A DNA stretch of 64,000 bases from Eublepharis macularius (GCF_028583425.1 NC_072795.1:4859001-4923000); one strand, 5' to 3'. Positions 41,906 to 53,824 are shown, counted from the first letter of the stretch. The notes: a model not told the origin generated them from the sequence alone. Made by a program: numbers and translations.

Positions 41906-42335
41906 TAATTGTGAGAGTCCAGTAGCACCTATAAGACTAACAAAATCTGTGGTAGGGTATGAGCTTTTGTGACTCACAGCTCACTTCTTCAGAAACAAAA
42001 TTTGTGGTAGGGTAGGAGCTTTCGTGAGCCACAGCTCCCTTCTTCAGAAACAAAATTTCTGGTAGGGTATGAGCTTTCGTGAGCCACAGCTCCCTTCTTC
42101 AGAAACAAAATTTCTGGTAGGGTAGGAGCTTTCATGAACCACAGCTCACTTCATCAGAAACAAAATTAGTGGTAGGGTATGAGCTTTCATGGACCACAGC
42201 TCCCTTCTTCAGATATGCTGTGGCTGACGAAAGCTCATACCCTACCACAAATTTTGTTCGTCTTATAGGTGCTACAGGACTCTTGCTCTTTTCTACTGCT
42301 ACAGACAGACGAACACGGCTACACGTCTTGGAATA
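41906..42335. repeat. Hairpin-family repeat with one arm amplified in tandem
   Basis: Five consecutive 55-bp units (41941-42215), each with ggtagggta, gagctttc and cacagctc-cttcttcag, form the left arm. A single inverted copy (about 42218-42260) forms the right arm and leads into the usual gctacaggactcttgc and cgaacacggctacac end. Confidence 0.92.
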
Positions 42336-42419
42336 ACTGTTGTTAGTCTTTAAGGTGCTTTGCCCTGGATTTCTGTTTTGTTTTGCTACAATACGTGACT
42401 ATCCCACTGGAATTAGCTT

Positions 42420-42540
42420 TACAACAACAACCCTGTGATGTAGGTTGGTTGGGCTGCATGAGAGAGATTGGCCCAGTGTCACCCATTGAGCTGTATGGTG
42501 GGGCTGAAGTAGGAGAGCAGTGCCAAACAAGGTAGGCTGA
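42420..42540 (-). mobile_element. MIR/CORE-SINE-like remnant
   Basis: acaacaacaaccctgtgatg and gggctgaagtaggagagc match the core region inverted. Confidence 0.45.
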
Positions 42541-42554
42541 CCAGATGAGTCTAA

Positions 42555-42954
42555 GAGTCTCTCTACACAAGACTTCTGACATACGTTCCCCACGTGTCGG
42601 GAGATGCAATGTTAGCCGGGAAGTGTAGTTTTAAATGACAAAGCCGGCAGAGATTGCCCCAGAGGGAACGAATTCTCTCACAGCCCTCTGCCACCTCTGG
42701 AGTGCTGGGACTGTCCCCCCTCCAAATCCTTTGCCTTGCCGAGGCTCGGTTAATTCAAAGTTTTAAGCAGCAAAGACAGCAGGGCAAAGTGTTCGAAAAG
42801 GAAGACACCAGAGGTGGCAGAGGGTTGTGAGAGAATCCGTCCCCTCTGGAGCGATCTCCACTGGCTCTGTCTTTTAAAACTACGCTTCCCGGCGAACATT
42901 GCATCTCCTGGCACTTGATGAACATGCGCCCAGGCATCTCCTGTAGAGAGGCCC
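42555..42954. mobile_element. 400-bp foldback element with TAA flanks
   Basis: GAGTCTCTCTACA (left) and inverted GGGCCTCTCTACA (right) lie between TAA at 42552-42554 and 42955-42957. The arms share gatgcaatgttagccggg and its inverse. Confidence 0.85.
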
Positions 42955-44185
42955 TAAGATAAATCCAAGAATCACAGAAGAGAAAGAACTGAGAGCACTG
43001 ATGGGCATGCCCTGGGACAGATGCTGTTCATGTCCCCAGCAGGCCGGGGCCAAAGCACACTTGAATGGAAATATTTCCCTAAAGGGCGGCCTTTATTTCC
43101 ATAAACATTAAACACCTGGAATGCTGTCGAGTCAAATCCAAGTCTCGAACCAAAGAGGTCTTGTTGAAGGCACAAGGGAGTCTTTCTCTCTATGCCATTC
43201 CAAATATTATGTTATTTTTGCTGGCATTGGAGTGGGAGCAATTGAAGAAAGAGGTCCAGAAAAAGGACTGCGGTCTTGTATTTTGGTTGAGCGGTTTTTA
43301 TGCAGCCTGTCTCCTGCAGCAGACGGGAAGGCTGAAAATGAAAAATAAGACCGTGTCACAAGGAAATGTACGTAATGAACCCTTAATCGGTTTTACTCAT
43401 TCGAGGGGAGGCCTTGATTTTTAACAGATAAATGGTGGGGTAGCAGTGCACAGCCCTTTCCCTGTTGACCATTTATCTGCTCCAAAATGCGGTTCCTAAT
43501 GCATAATTTAATCTACTCCCACCTCCCAGTAATTTTGTGACTTGCAAAAGGCCATTTACTGGCTGTGCGAAGCAGAACTTCTTTTTCTGCATCCCCCCAC
43601 AACTTGATACCAGAAGCTAAAAACATCAGTTATCAACAAACCACATGTGATACAGGAGATAAGTTTATGTGCCTTCAGCTCTCGGACCTGCCAATTCAAC
43701 TGGGTCCCTAAAACCGATGCTTAAGGTATCAGCGATTCCTCTTAAAGTCTTCCTAACGGCGCACGTCTTTTTGACCTTAACGGAACTTCTGATTCCATCT
43801 CTGTGTCTTGCACGATGCTAATGTTCCAGCCAGGAAGCAGAACGGGATGAGCCCCAGCTGGAGAAACTGCAAGATGGTATGTGGTTGACGGAGGAGGGTG
43901 ATTTATCTTCTTCTTGCTAGGTTTGGGCCCACAGATGGAAATCTGGCAAGTGAAGGTTCATTTCAAAGTCTTGAGTATGCATAATCCATTCCACCACTCT
44001 TTGCCACATAAAAGGCCCCATTTGGGGAGAAATACTGCACACACAGCAAAAAAAAAATATGTCCAAGATGTCTTGGAGATTCGCGCACACACACACACAC
44101 ACACACACACAACACAATGGATGATAGAGTTTGGGAAGACCAGAGATCATCTCATCCAGGCCTACACATCTTGCCGAATGCAGCC
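42955..44185. other. Region without identified gene
   Basis: About 1.2 kb of apparently unique sequence. Only a (CA)n run (44086-44110) stands out. No exon with convincing splice context was found. Confidence 0.4.
44086..44110. repeat. (CA)n microsatellite
   Basis: About twelve ca units. Confidence 0.95.
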
Positions 44186-44404
44186 TTAGGACTGCCAGCC
44201 TCCAGGTGGTGGCTGGAGATCTCCTGGAATTACAACTGATCTCCAGGCCGAAGAGATCAGTTCCCCAGGAGAAAAGGGCTGCTTTGAAGGGAGAACTCTA
44301 TGGCATTATATCCCACTGAGGCCCCTCCCCTCCCCAAACCCCATCCTCTCTAGGCTCCACCCTCAAAATCTCCAGGAATTTCTCAGCCTGGACCTGGCAA
44401 CCCT
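44186..44404 (-). mobile_element. AGGGTTGCCAAC-family element with an 8-bp target duplication
   Basis: A perfect ATGCAGCC (44178-44185 and 44405-44412) flanks a 219-bp copy ending ctggcaaccct, which assigns this abundant family to an hAT-like 8-bp target class. Confidence 0.85.
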
Positions 44405-44689
44405 ATGCAGCCTCCATATGCAAAGATCACCCAATTTTCCAGGGAGAATCCCTATTACCTGGCAACTGTCCTTGGTAGATCACTGACTCTGTTTCCTGTT
44501 TCTTGTGATACCTTGTTACGTTTTCATATTTATTTATTAACAAGATTTTTGCCCCACCGTTCTGCCCAGCCGTTCATTTATCTATCACATTTCTAGGCCA
44601 TTTTTTCTCCCAAAAGAGAGTTCAAGGCGACTCATAGCATCCAATATTTTAAAATAGCAAAATACCCACTTTGTCATTCTTTATTGATT

Positions 44690-44980
44690 CACGTTATTTA
44701 TAGTCCTCCTTTCTCACTGAAACCCCAGGCTGGTTACACGGCCTGAGTCAGTTCGGTCAACGGCTCAGACATTCGATAAACAATGCAATAGAGAAACGAG
44801 CAGAAATCTGATACGCAGCTGGGAAAAAAGTGCGGAAACAAGGTCTAAGCAGATTGTTATGACATTAATAATGTGGTAATAAACAGTACAAGAAGTAAAC
44901 ACCTCTCGGAACCATTTTCTTAGGCACAGCCCTATTGCCTGAGTAAAAAAGTCCTGAATAATTCGGTTTGGCGCAGTTTG
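44690..44980 (-). mobile_element. LINE 3' tail (CR1/L2-like)
   Basis: gttatttatagtcctccttt and ctcactgaaaccccaggctgg, then an AT-rich antisense body, resemble 38563-38705. Confidence 0.5.
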
Positions 44981-45004
44981 TGGAAAGTCAGAAGAGCGAG
45001 AACT

Positions 45005-45684
45005 TTGTGGAAAGTCAGAAGAGAAGAACTCATCAGCATAACTCATTAGCATATGCCACGCCCCTTACCATCACTGGAAGTGTGTCATTAGCATAGCTGA
45101 TTTGTATATGCCACACCCCCTGACCTCACCTATCCTGGCTGTTTTGGACCCAATCCTGGCCATTCAGGGCCGAAATTGGGCCTAAAATGGCAAAAAGGGG
45201 GTGAAAATGGCCGAAAAGGGGCCCAAAATGGTCAGGATCGGGCCACTGCTGAGTGGGAGAGTGATCCACCACCCGTCAGAGGCCCGATTCAGGCCATTTT
45301 GGCCCCTATCCAAGCTGAAACGGGCCCAAAATGGCCAAGAGTCAGGTGAGTGGCCCCAAAATTGTCAAACGTGGATATTATACCTTTAACTCTGCATGTA
45401 TATAGCTAATAGAGCATCTTCCCGACAATAGCAGAACTCATACTGTACGAAATTGTTATTTGGGCACTACGGTTCTGCAAAATTGTGGGCTGTATGATAT
45501 AGTTATTTAATTGTATTGCATAAATTGCATATTGCTGTGACTTCCTTGGGCCTGCGTGCTCTTTTGTTTGGATTGGAGTAATTTGGGAAGTCGTTCCCTT
45601 CTGTTGGTTGAGTGGCCCCACCTGACATGTGATCTCTTTGGGGAACTGCTGGAACTGCGTTCCTGCGCGTTCCCCCTCGAAATG
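45005..45684. mobile_element. hAT-type element, third copy of the 27652 family, interrupted
   Basis: Runs from a damaged left end (agaactcatcagcataactc) to ccctcgaaatgagccctgg. It is interrupted at 45359-45608 by an unrelated 250-bp insert. Confidence 0.8.
45359..45608. mobile_element. Unidentified 250-bp insertion with a 12-bp target duplication
   Basis: TGAGTGGCCCCA precedes (45347-45358) and follows (45609-45620) the insert. The insert is AT-rich, begins aaattgtcaaacgtgg and ends cccttctgttggt, and has no A-tail, no inverted ends and no similarity I recognise. Confidence 0.75.
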
Positions 45685-45889
45685 AGCCCTGGATACACCT
45701 CAAACTCCACCCCCTTTCAGTAACTGCCCAATAAGAACACAGGTACTAGGATCCTTCATTTGCATGCACTGAACAAAAGGCAGCAATTGGCTCATAACCC
45801 AGAGGAACGATTGGCTGCTGCTAACCCTAATTCTCAATAGGATTGGATACCTGAGGAGCCCTGTTTTACTCGAAGCTAGCCCAGTACAG

Positions 45890-46003
45890 TATAATGCCAT
45901 AGAGTCCACTGTCCAAAGCAGCCATTTTCTGCAGGGGAATTGCAGAAAATTCGTTGTAATTCTGAGAGTTCTTCAGGCCCCACCAGGAGGTCGGCAACCG
46001 TAT
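45890..46003 (+). mobile_element. AGGGTTGCCAAC-family element, 3' half
   Basis: gtataatgccatagagtcc, gcagccattttctgcagg and caggccccaccaggaggtcg in family order. Confidence 0.7.
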
Positions 46004-46029
46004 TTGTCTAACTGGGCAAAAATGCTGCC

Positions 46030-46450
46030 CCACACACTAGGGATCCCATTCCCCCAGTGGGTGCGAGGAATCCCCCACTTTCACCCTATATCCCCCGGTA
46101 GCACTCATCTGGCCGATGGGGGGGGAGGGAAGGTGCCAGAATGGCACACTCCAGGAGTGACATGACAATGTCACTTCAAGAAGTGATGTCATTGCACCTC
46201 CCCGAGAATGCTCCCGTGCCTTGCCACGGGCCGATTTTGGCCCCCAACAGACCCGTTTTGGCCAGTTTGGCCTGTGGCAAAACATGCTTGTCCCTGTGCC
46301 TGAGTGATGACATCACTTCCTGGAAGTGACATGTTGATGACATCACTTCCTGGTAGTGACATCATCACACTGGTGTGGTGCTTGAGCGCACAGAGCACAA
46401 GAGAGAGGAAGTTCATGGGAACAGCAATAAGGTAAGCACCGGGTAACCCT
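46030..46450. repeat. gtgatgtcatcacttcc repeat, full-length-like copy
   Basis: gggatcccattcccccagtgg through repeated tgacatcacttcctgg motifs (46306-46370) to aataaggtaagcaccgggtaaccct. The internal motif is itself duplicated. Confidence 0.55.
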
Positions 46451-47409
46451 ATCACAACACATACCCTGAACTAACTTTGATTTTGTGCATTTAAAAGAAG
46501 ATTGATGAGGTTAAAGGCACCAAGTAAAATCTTCAACAGATTGGAAATCAATATCTGTATATGCAATTGCATTAAATGCAAAGCTACCATGGCTGGTTAA
46601 AATGCTGGCAACCGTCTACCATGTCATAACAAAAACTCACCTATCACACAAAGGATCTCTACACACTTTCGCACATTGTTGAACACACTCTGTTCATTTG
46701 CCCCGCTTTCCACCCATTTAAAAGCAGGGGTGGTGTTTGTTCTTTAGGTTAAAGATCAACCAAGCAACATAATTGTCCTATAATATATTATAGACAATAT
46801 CTCAGCAGCTGCAGTGAGTGAAATGGCTGGTGGTGTAACAAAACAGCCTTTTATCAGATTTTGCCGCATGGAGATGTTTTCTGTTAATCAGGGGGGGGGG
46901 AGAGAAGATTCCCTCTTGAAATTGCCTCATACAGGATGGCTGTTTTTACTATACAGACCACGATAAACAGCAACGTGCCAGATTTTACCACAAGGAGGCA
47001 TTTTCTGGTAAACGCTTTTTGTTAAACTAAATGCTAACCTGCCATAGGCTCTATCAGCACAAGGTAGAACAAGTCCTATTGTCTGCTACACATAATGCAA
47101 CTGCCATGACAGGAGGAAACAATGTCTCGGAGCATGTGCAGAGTTCCTTTCAGCTATGACAGTGGTCATTTCACCTAACAGCTTCAAAACTGGTGCGGGA
47201 AGCAATGTAGGGTCTCAGAAACTGGCACGGTATCTCTGCTCACAGGGGACATAAATTTTACTTCAAAATTTGGGTCAGCTTTCCAACATCCTACATTTCC
47301 GTTTGCTTTTGCAAAATGAAGACAACGGATACCTCCTCCCATACACCCAGCCTGCCAATTGAGAACCACCTCTAAAGCACTGCTCTGTGTGTCTCCCTGC
47401 CAGCAGAGG
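46451..47409. other. Region without identified gene
   Basis: About 960 bases with no convincing ORF or repeat, apart from a G-run at 46892-46900. Confidence 0.4.
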
Positions 47410-47760
47410 TGATATAGAAAGCGTCTAGAGACACGGCTTTTTCAGTGGTGGCTCCTCATCTGCGAAATGCCCTCCCCTCTGCAGCTCACCTGATACCTAC
47501 TCTACTATTTTTCAAGCGCCAGGCCAAAACATTTCTTTTCACCCAGGCTTTTAACGAAGAGGTTTGATCTTTTAACTCTTTGTACAATCTGCCTCTAGGC
47601 AGAAGTTTGTGAGTAGGATCTTTTAGTCTGCCAGATTTTTCACGCTCTGGGAGGCCGTCATAAAACCGCAGATTTATGTTTGGGGAATTTATTGGCTAGT
47701 TTTTGATTTTATGTTTATTGCCACCTAGAGACCCTATTTGGGTGGAAAGAAAGGAAAGAA
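47410..47760 (+). mobile_element. L2-type LINE 3' end
   Basis: Translation reads TAFSVVAPHLRNALPSAAHL and FFKRQAKTFLFTQAF, the L2 C-terminal pattern, followed by an AT-rich 3'UTR ending ggtggaaagaaagg. Confidence 0.8.
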
Positions 47761-48379
47761 AGGGGGAACCTTCCCTGAGACCCGCACCCCCTTAAGGTAG
47801 AGTAGGGAACAGTGTGGTAGGGAAAGCAGACGGCGGTTTTCTTCAGTTTAATTTTCTGCCCTAGGGGTTCTGAAAAGGGGGGTCTACCCCATGTGTTGCG
47901 CCTTTACCTGCTTTGTGTGCAAGTGCTCGGTATATAGTTATTAAATTACACTTTTTGAATATAAAGAACCTTGTGGTGCTCTGACTACATAACTTCCCCC
48001 ACTTGGCATGCTACAAGAAAGGAGGGAGCCCGGGAGAAACTGATCAGGCTAGACCTTGGTGGGTTGCCAGTTCTCCAGGGCCCAACCAAAGATTGGGTAA
48101 TTCACTTCCCAGTACGGAAATTCAGCCGGAGGGGTCTCACTGCCCCTCAGTCAGGCGGTGTACAAACCAGTGAGTGGTGGCAGTGACGGAGAGTGTGAGC
48201 CACACCCACCAGGGACGGTGGGAGGCAGATAGCGGGGCTAGCAGGCCACTGACGGCGGCTCAGTTGCCCGGACTGAGAGCCAGCACCCGTTCTGCCACAG
48301 CATGCATTGACAGCCCTTCTCACTTCAGGCAAGATGCATTCCCCCCTCCCCTCAAGCCAGGGATTCAACCTCTAGAGAG

Positions 48380-48520
48380 TCCAGTAGCGCCTTTAAGACT
48401 AGCCAACTTTATTGTAGCATAAGCTTTCGAGAACCACAGCTTTCTTCGTCAGATGTATGTGTAACTAACCAACTAACTTTATTGTAGCATAAGCTTTAGA
48501 GAACCACAGCTCTCTTTGTC
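48380..48520. repeat. Hairpin-family arm, partly duplicated
   Basis: ccagtagcgcctttaagac and gcataagctttcgagaacc occur at 48382-48440. A second gcataagctttagagaacc follows at 48487-48505. Confidence 0.8.
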
Positions 48521-48531
48521 AACTCTCTTCC

Positions 48532-48588
48532 TCCCTTCCTTCCTTCCTTCCTTCCTTCCTTCCTTCCTTCCTTCCTTCCTTCCTTCTT
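48532..48588. repeat. (TTCC)n microsatellite
   Basis: About thirteen ttcc units. Confidence 0.95.
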
Positions 48589-48589
48589 T

Positions 48590-49565
48590 TGGTGAGCCCT
48601 TGAGCACCAGAGGATCTATAACCTCTAGAGAGACGCCCCGAGGAGGGAGCTGAACCTCGAAGAAGGACAATGCTGATCAGTTTTACTCAACAAAATTCCA
48701 GATGTTTCAAGTTTAGGAAAATAAAGGCCACCCTCTAGGGAAATATTTTCACCTAAGAGAGCTTGGCCCTGCTTAAACGGACGGCCTCATACCCAGAGCA
48801 CACCCACCTATGCCCCACATTTCATCTTCACCTGGTGCCTTCTCTGCTCCCTGGATGTCTGGGGGAGTCCAAGGCAGGCTGGTGACCTTACCTCTGCTTG
48901 CATTCTTCAACCAGGTGGCAGACTGGGAGGAGCTGGACTCGACATTCCCCAACTGTGTACGATGTTCTGACCGGTATGGCAGGAGCTTTCATAAGCTACA
49001 TCCCATTTTGAGAGAGGCATGATGTATTACAGTCAGCTGGAAGAAAGAGAGGTGTGTGCAATTTTACGTTGCAGAATGCAAAGGGAGACAAGACCCAATG
49101 CGAAGAGTAAAAAATTCTATCAGTCAGTGTGACATATTCACATTTGGTGATGAATCGGCAGAGTAAAATGAACAGTGTGCATGAATATTTGAAGGGCACG
49201 TTTACTTTAGATGGTATCTGTCTATCCACTCTCCCTATTGACGCCAGTTTATTTTTATTTATTATTTCAGATTATAGGGCAGTGTCATAAGAAATAGCTC
49301 AATGAGATACCTTGGTAAGGGACAGACTGTGTAGACTAGGCTATTGGGTGCTGTCTGCTGATGTAGATATGCTCCTACCGGGTTGTTCGACATTGCAAAA
49401 GATGTCAAGTGAATTACTTATGATTTAATTCAGAAAGGTTTCATCTATGTGTTCGGCTTTATGCTAGTTTTCAAATCTGTGGCTACCATACCCAATTGGT
49501 TCTGTTTTCGTTGAATGTCCCAACTGTTGATCATATTGTATTTTTGCTGTGAATGCCCTAGCTAA
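48590..49565. other. Region without identified gene
   Basis: No supported coding region or recognised repeat. Confidence 0.4.
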
Positions 49566-49569
49566 CCTA

Positions 49570-49648
49570 TGTTGTATTCAGTTGCAATATGTAATCCACC
49601 TTGGATCTCAGTGAGAAAGGCGGACTATAGAAGAAGAAGAAGAAGATT
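49570..49648 (+). mobile_element. LINE 3' tail (CR1/L2-like)
   Basis: atgtaatccaccttggatctc and gagaaaggcggactatag followed by an (AAG)n end. Confidence 0.6.
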
Positions 49649-49649
49649 T

Positions 49650-50335
49650 TTTAAAATAGCTACTCACCCTTGGCTCTCGAGGTGACAAACCAACAGAAGA
49701 ACAAATAACCTTAATAAATTAGAATCAAAGTATTAAATTAGCAGTAAATAGCGAGCTCAGCACCATTCCACTAACCCAAAATGTTTGGTTCGCCTCCAAA
49801 GGCCAGCTTGAACAACTTGGCCTTGCATGCCCCGTGGAAACTCAACAAACCTGAGATTTTAGAGCTGAATTCAGCCATTTTAAAATGTTGTGAGATCCTC
49901 ATATCGGGCCAGGTAATTGTGTCCGTTCCCCCGACCTTTCCAAGTGCCAGAACAGCCACGGAGGCTTTAATGGAGGTTGTAATTAAAGGACTTTCCAGAA
50001 TCAAAGTTCTGAGACTCATTGCTCCCCAACTTCCCAAGTCTGAGGCCATGGCTAAGAAGCTGGAAAGCTAAGAAGCCAAAAGGGCTACAGTTGAGATAGT
50101 GTGGCCAACTTCCAGGTGGGGCGTGAAATTCTCCCAGTGTTGCAACTGATCTCCCATCTACACATATTAGTTTCCTTGCTTCAGAGAGTGGACTCCACGG
50201 AAGCGTAAACCGGCTGGGCTCCCCCGTGCCCCAAACTCTACCTGCCCCAGATGCCCACACCAAATATCTAGGGAAATGCCAAGCCAGAGTCGGGAACCCA
50301 AAGCCCTACATATGAGCCAGGGCTTGAAAAGCGGT
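49650..50335. other. Region without identified gene
   Basis: Contains a weak AGGGTTGCC-family remnant at about 50100-50180 (ggccaacttccaggtgggg). The open frame at 49781-50071 has no splice or domain support. Confidence 0.4.
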
Positions 50336-50339
50336 GTTT

Positions 50340-50525
50340 TATCGTTGCCATCTGAAAAGAAGCTGTATTGTGTAAAGTTGTTTTAATGTTATTTGTATAA
50401 TGTTTTATCTGTTTTAAACTGTTATTTATGTAAATTGAAATGTTGTACTCTGCCCTGAGCCCGCTTGGTGGGGAGGGCGGACTAAAAATCTAATACAATA
50501 AATAAAATAAAATAAAATAAATAAA
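50340..50525 (+). mobile_element. L2-type LINE 3'UTR and tail
   Basis: ttttatctgttttaaactgtt, actctgccctgagcccgcttgg, gagggcggacta and an aaataaaataaa tail. Confidence 0.75.
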
Positions 50526-50702
50526 AATGAGATGGGACATTTCCATGGGAAGCTTGTACGTGAAGAAGAGAAACGGTTTTGGAGCAAGAGATAAGTTAAG
50601 CAATTTGTGGTTAAACTGGCCCTAGTTCTGAAGAAGTCCCTGCAAGAGCTATCTAGACTTTTGGGGAGCTACTAATCAATTCAGTACGTAACTGCTAGCT
50701 AA

Positions 50703-51138
50703 GACTCAAAACACACGAGACGAAATACCTAGATTCAACTCGTGTTCTCTTACCTAAAGGTTTGTCGGGAACTGTAGGCATCCTTGCAGCTTAAAGTTTA
50801 GCATTTACAGAGCAGCAGAGAGGGAAGTGCGGGGGTCCTTGCAGCTTAAAGTCTCCCGGTGCAGCCAGGCATCGCTCTGCAGGGCCAGGCCGGGTGAGGG
50901 GAAGGGAAAATGCTGTGATGCACCTTGAGAGTGGGAGGAAAGGCGCCCCACACCTGCACTTCCCTCCCTGCTGCTCTGTAAAGGCTAAACTTTAAGCTGC
51001 AAGGATGCCTGCACGTCTCTCCCTGCTGTTCTGTAAATGCTAAACTTTAAGCTGCAAGGATGCCTACAGTTCCCGACAAACCTTTAGGTAAGAGAACACG
51101 AGTTGAATCTAGGTATTTCATCTCGTGTGTTTTGACTC
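50703..51138. mobile_element. 436-bp foldback element, arms over 100 bp
   Basis: gactcaaaacacacgag through aggtttgtcgggaactgtag is mirrored almost perfectly at the right (ctacagttcccgacaaacct to gtgttttgactc). A gcagcttaaagttta block occurs several times inside. Confidence 0.9.
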
Positions 51139-51409
51139 TTAAGTCAACGGCACAATGTGAAAACTGGGCAAATGCTAGCCGATCACTCCAGAGCTAACCA
51201 GGATTGCGAAATCTTGCTGAGGCTGTTTTCACCTGTCCACATGAAAAAAATCTTGTCTCGAGGAGAAGTTGCACATGATGTCCGACATACAGGGCCAGTC
51301 CTCTGGCTAAGCCACCCAAGTGACCGCTTGGGTTAGCAAAGTGAGAAGATGCTGACACGCTGCAGGACCTCAGCCCCAGGGATCAGTAGTGTGCGAGGTG
51401 ACAGCTGAA

Positions 51410-51690
51410 TTGTCAGCCTCCAGGTAGTACCTGGAGATCTCTTGGAATTACACCTGTTCTCCAGAGTACAAAGAACAGTTCCCTTGAAGAAAACGGCTGC
51501 TTTGAAGAGTGGACTGTATGGCATCATTGCCCACCAGGTCACTTCCTTCCTCAAATCTTGTGCTTTCTAGGCTCCATCCCAAACTCCCAGGAATTTCCCA
51601 ACCCTTTCTCTGGGGGGAGTGATTTCAGTAGTGTGGAGATTGGTTGTAATTCCAGGAGATCTCCAGGCCCAACCTTGAGGCTGGCAACCC
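51410..51690. mobile_element. Two AGGGTTGCCAAC-family fragments
   Basis: A minus-strand part lies at 51412-51600 (cctccaggtagtacctggag to ggaatttcccaacc) and a plus-strand end at 51630-51690 (ttggttgtaattccagg to gaggctggcaacccc). Confidence 0.65.
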
Positions 51691-51719
51691 CAGCCTTTTT
51701 TATTGTTATTGTTATTGTT

Positions 51720-51800
51720 TACATTTCTAACCCACCCTTCCCGCAAGCGGGCTCAGGGCGAGGTGCAGCAGCAATAAAAATACAATACAAATATTAAAAA
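51720..51800 (-). mobile_element. L2-type LINE 3' tail
   Basis: cccacccttcccgcaagcgg and ctcagggcg, antisense to the 50340 tail. Confidence 0.6.
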
Positions 51801-52640
51801 CAATTCATAAAACAACAGTTCATCATAAATTCAATAACTGTCCCAAGATGGGGTCAACTCCAGATTCCAGGAGAGGTTGGGGCCTGGGACCTTCTACACG
51901 CAAAGCACGAGCTCGGCCACTGAGCCATAGCACCTACACCTTGGTAAACTGTGCTACTTGGAAGAGCGTAACAAGGAAACACGAGGAGCCACTAAGCACA
52001 GCTGTGTGCTGCCTGCAAGTCCATACAACATCAGCCGTCTTTCTTGGAGCGGTTTCTGGATTGCCTTTCTGGCTATCCTGCATCCATTTGCAGCTGCAGC
52101 GGCTTCTCCATTACAGCCCGTTCGAGCAAAAACAGTGCTCGTGACTGTTACCCGCCCCAGGTGCAAAGGAAGCATGAGTTCCACTCCTACGCTGCAGATG
52201 TACTTTGCCAAACGGCAGAGATGGCGACAGCTTTTACTCAAGTTGCCTGGGGGTCCAGGGAGGAGCAGGGCTTATTATTATTATCACCTTCACTGCAAAA
52301 TGTTGCAAGCCTATAAAAGCTTCCCAGCCACAGATTTCTGTGCAGTAAAATATTACGACAGGGCCATCGTCTCTGCAATCAGTAAACGAACTTTGCAATT
52401 GTTGCATCACAGCAAAGTCACTTTTTTCTCTCGCCAGGGTTCAGGCTGCCAGCTTTTCATGCATTGCATAAGTGGCTCGCTGGTTCTGTTGCTGGCCTTC
52501 CAGAGGAACTTGTGGAACAGCATGCTGGACTAGATGGACAACTGGTCTAATCCAGCCGGGCTGTTCTTACGTTCTTAACTTACGGAACAAGAAACAGTGA
52601 CAGCCAAAGGGATAGGAAGATAGGTAACAGTCAAGTAAGA
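51801..52640. other. Region without identified gene
   Basis: The plus-strand frame at 51958-52533 is long but has no domain or splice support. The last part (about 52517-52578: gctggactagatggac, then cttacgttctta) looks like a LINE 3' end. Confidence 0.4.
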
Positions 52641-52644
52641 GGTG

Positions 52645-53175
52645 GTGGGCTCTCCTTCTCTGGAGGTTTTTAGGCAGAGGCTAGATGGCCCTCTGGCAGC
52701 AATGCTGCTTCTGTGAACCTGGGCAGATCGTGAGAGGGAGGGCAGGAAGGGCTACATCAGCACTTAGTTCTTGTGGCCCCTTCTTACATGCCCAGTTTAA
52801 GGCCGATTGCTGCCTTGGGGTCAGGTAGCAATTTTCCCCAGGCCAGTTTGGCTACGGATCCTGACAGTGTTTTGCCACCTTCTGGGCATGGAGCAAGGGC
52901 CACTGTGTGTGCAGGGGGTGGAGGAGGTATTTATGAATATCCTGCATTGTGCAGGGGGTTGGACTAGATTACCCTGGAGGTCCCTTCCAACCCTGTGATT
53001 TTATGGGCCAAGCTAGAAGTGACGCTTGAATGGCAAGTGAACAGACTCACATGTATTCCTCCCTGTTCACTTGCACTCCACTTGCACTCCACTCGATCAA
53101 GTGGACAGGGAGTCTATTCACTTGCCATTTAAGTGTAATTCGTCACTTCTAGCTTGGCCCTAAGATTCTATACAG
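52645..53175 (+). mobile_element. CR1 3' end, split by a palindromic element
   Basis: ggtttttaggcagaggctag, ggggttggactagattacc and ccaaccctgtgattttatg form the CR1 end. The terminal attcta repeat continues after 53160. Confidence 0.8.
53005..53160. mobile_element. 156-bp palindromic element (GGGCCAAGCT ends)
   Basis: GGGCCAAGCTAGAAGTGACG and its inverse bound mirrored ggcaagtg blocks; a relative of 21383-21500. It lies inside the CR1 tail repeats, flanked by TAT and TAA. Confidence 0.85.
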
Positions 53176-53820
53176 GGATGAAAGGAACTGCTTGCAGAAC
53201 AAAGGAACTCAAAACCACCCTCAGCCATAAAGCCCTGGGCCGGCCAATCCTTTTGCCCTTCTCTACTGAAACTCAACCAGAGCAAGTGGATGTGGAACGA
53301 ACGTAGATTCTTCCATTGTGCACCCCCACTTACACCTCCTCTCCTCATAGCATGTTTTAGGTGGGAAACCCCTTGGGGCAGAGACTTCTTCTATGGAGCC
53401 TCATGCACTTTGATGACGCTGTTGAAACGAGCAAGAGGTGCTCACTGGCCGAAAAAAGTCAATGTTCTTTGCAGCCAACTTTTGCAGGCTGAGTACCAAG
53501 AAGATGGAACAGAAGCGCTGGTTTGAAGATTCGGGGCCTTGTGTGACGACTAGGCACCTGTATTGTCTGAAAAGTGATTTTCATAGGATTTCAGATGCTG
53601 ATGAGAGCACACAAACAGCCCAGTGGCAACAGGAAAGCCTCTGGGCCTACAAACCACATAGCTAGCTGTGAAAGACGATAAGCGATCTCCTTCTCAAATA
53701 GTTTTAATTTCAGCAACTGCCACTTCCTCTACCGCACAGGAGAAAGTGGAACCCGCAAAATTCCCCCTTCCACCCAACTATTAAAGTCACGGGACATTCC
53801 ACTGTAAAGGCTTTCATTTC
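53176..53820. other. Region without identified gene
   Basis: No supported coding region or recognised repeat. Confidence 0.4.
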
Positions 53821-53824
53821 TTTC

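Noticed and set aside
41941-42215. Regular 55-bp repeats resembling a CRISPR array
   Set aside because: There are no unique spacers between repeats, the units are directly adjacent, and the DNA is vertebrate. It is a tandem expansion of a hairpin repeat arm.
51958-52533. 191-codon plus-strand frame
   Set aside because: No recognisable domain, signal or splice context; its end runs into a LINE-like 3' tail.
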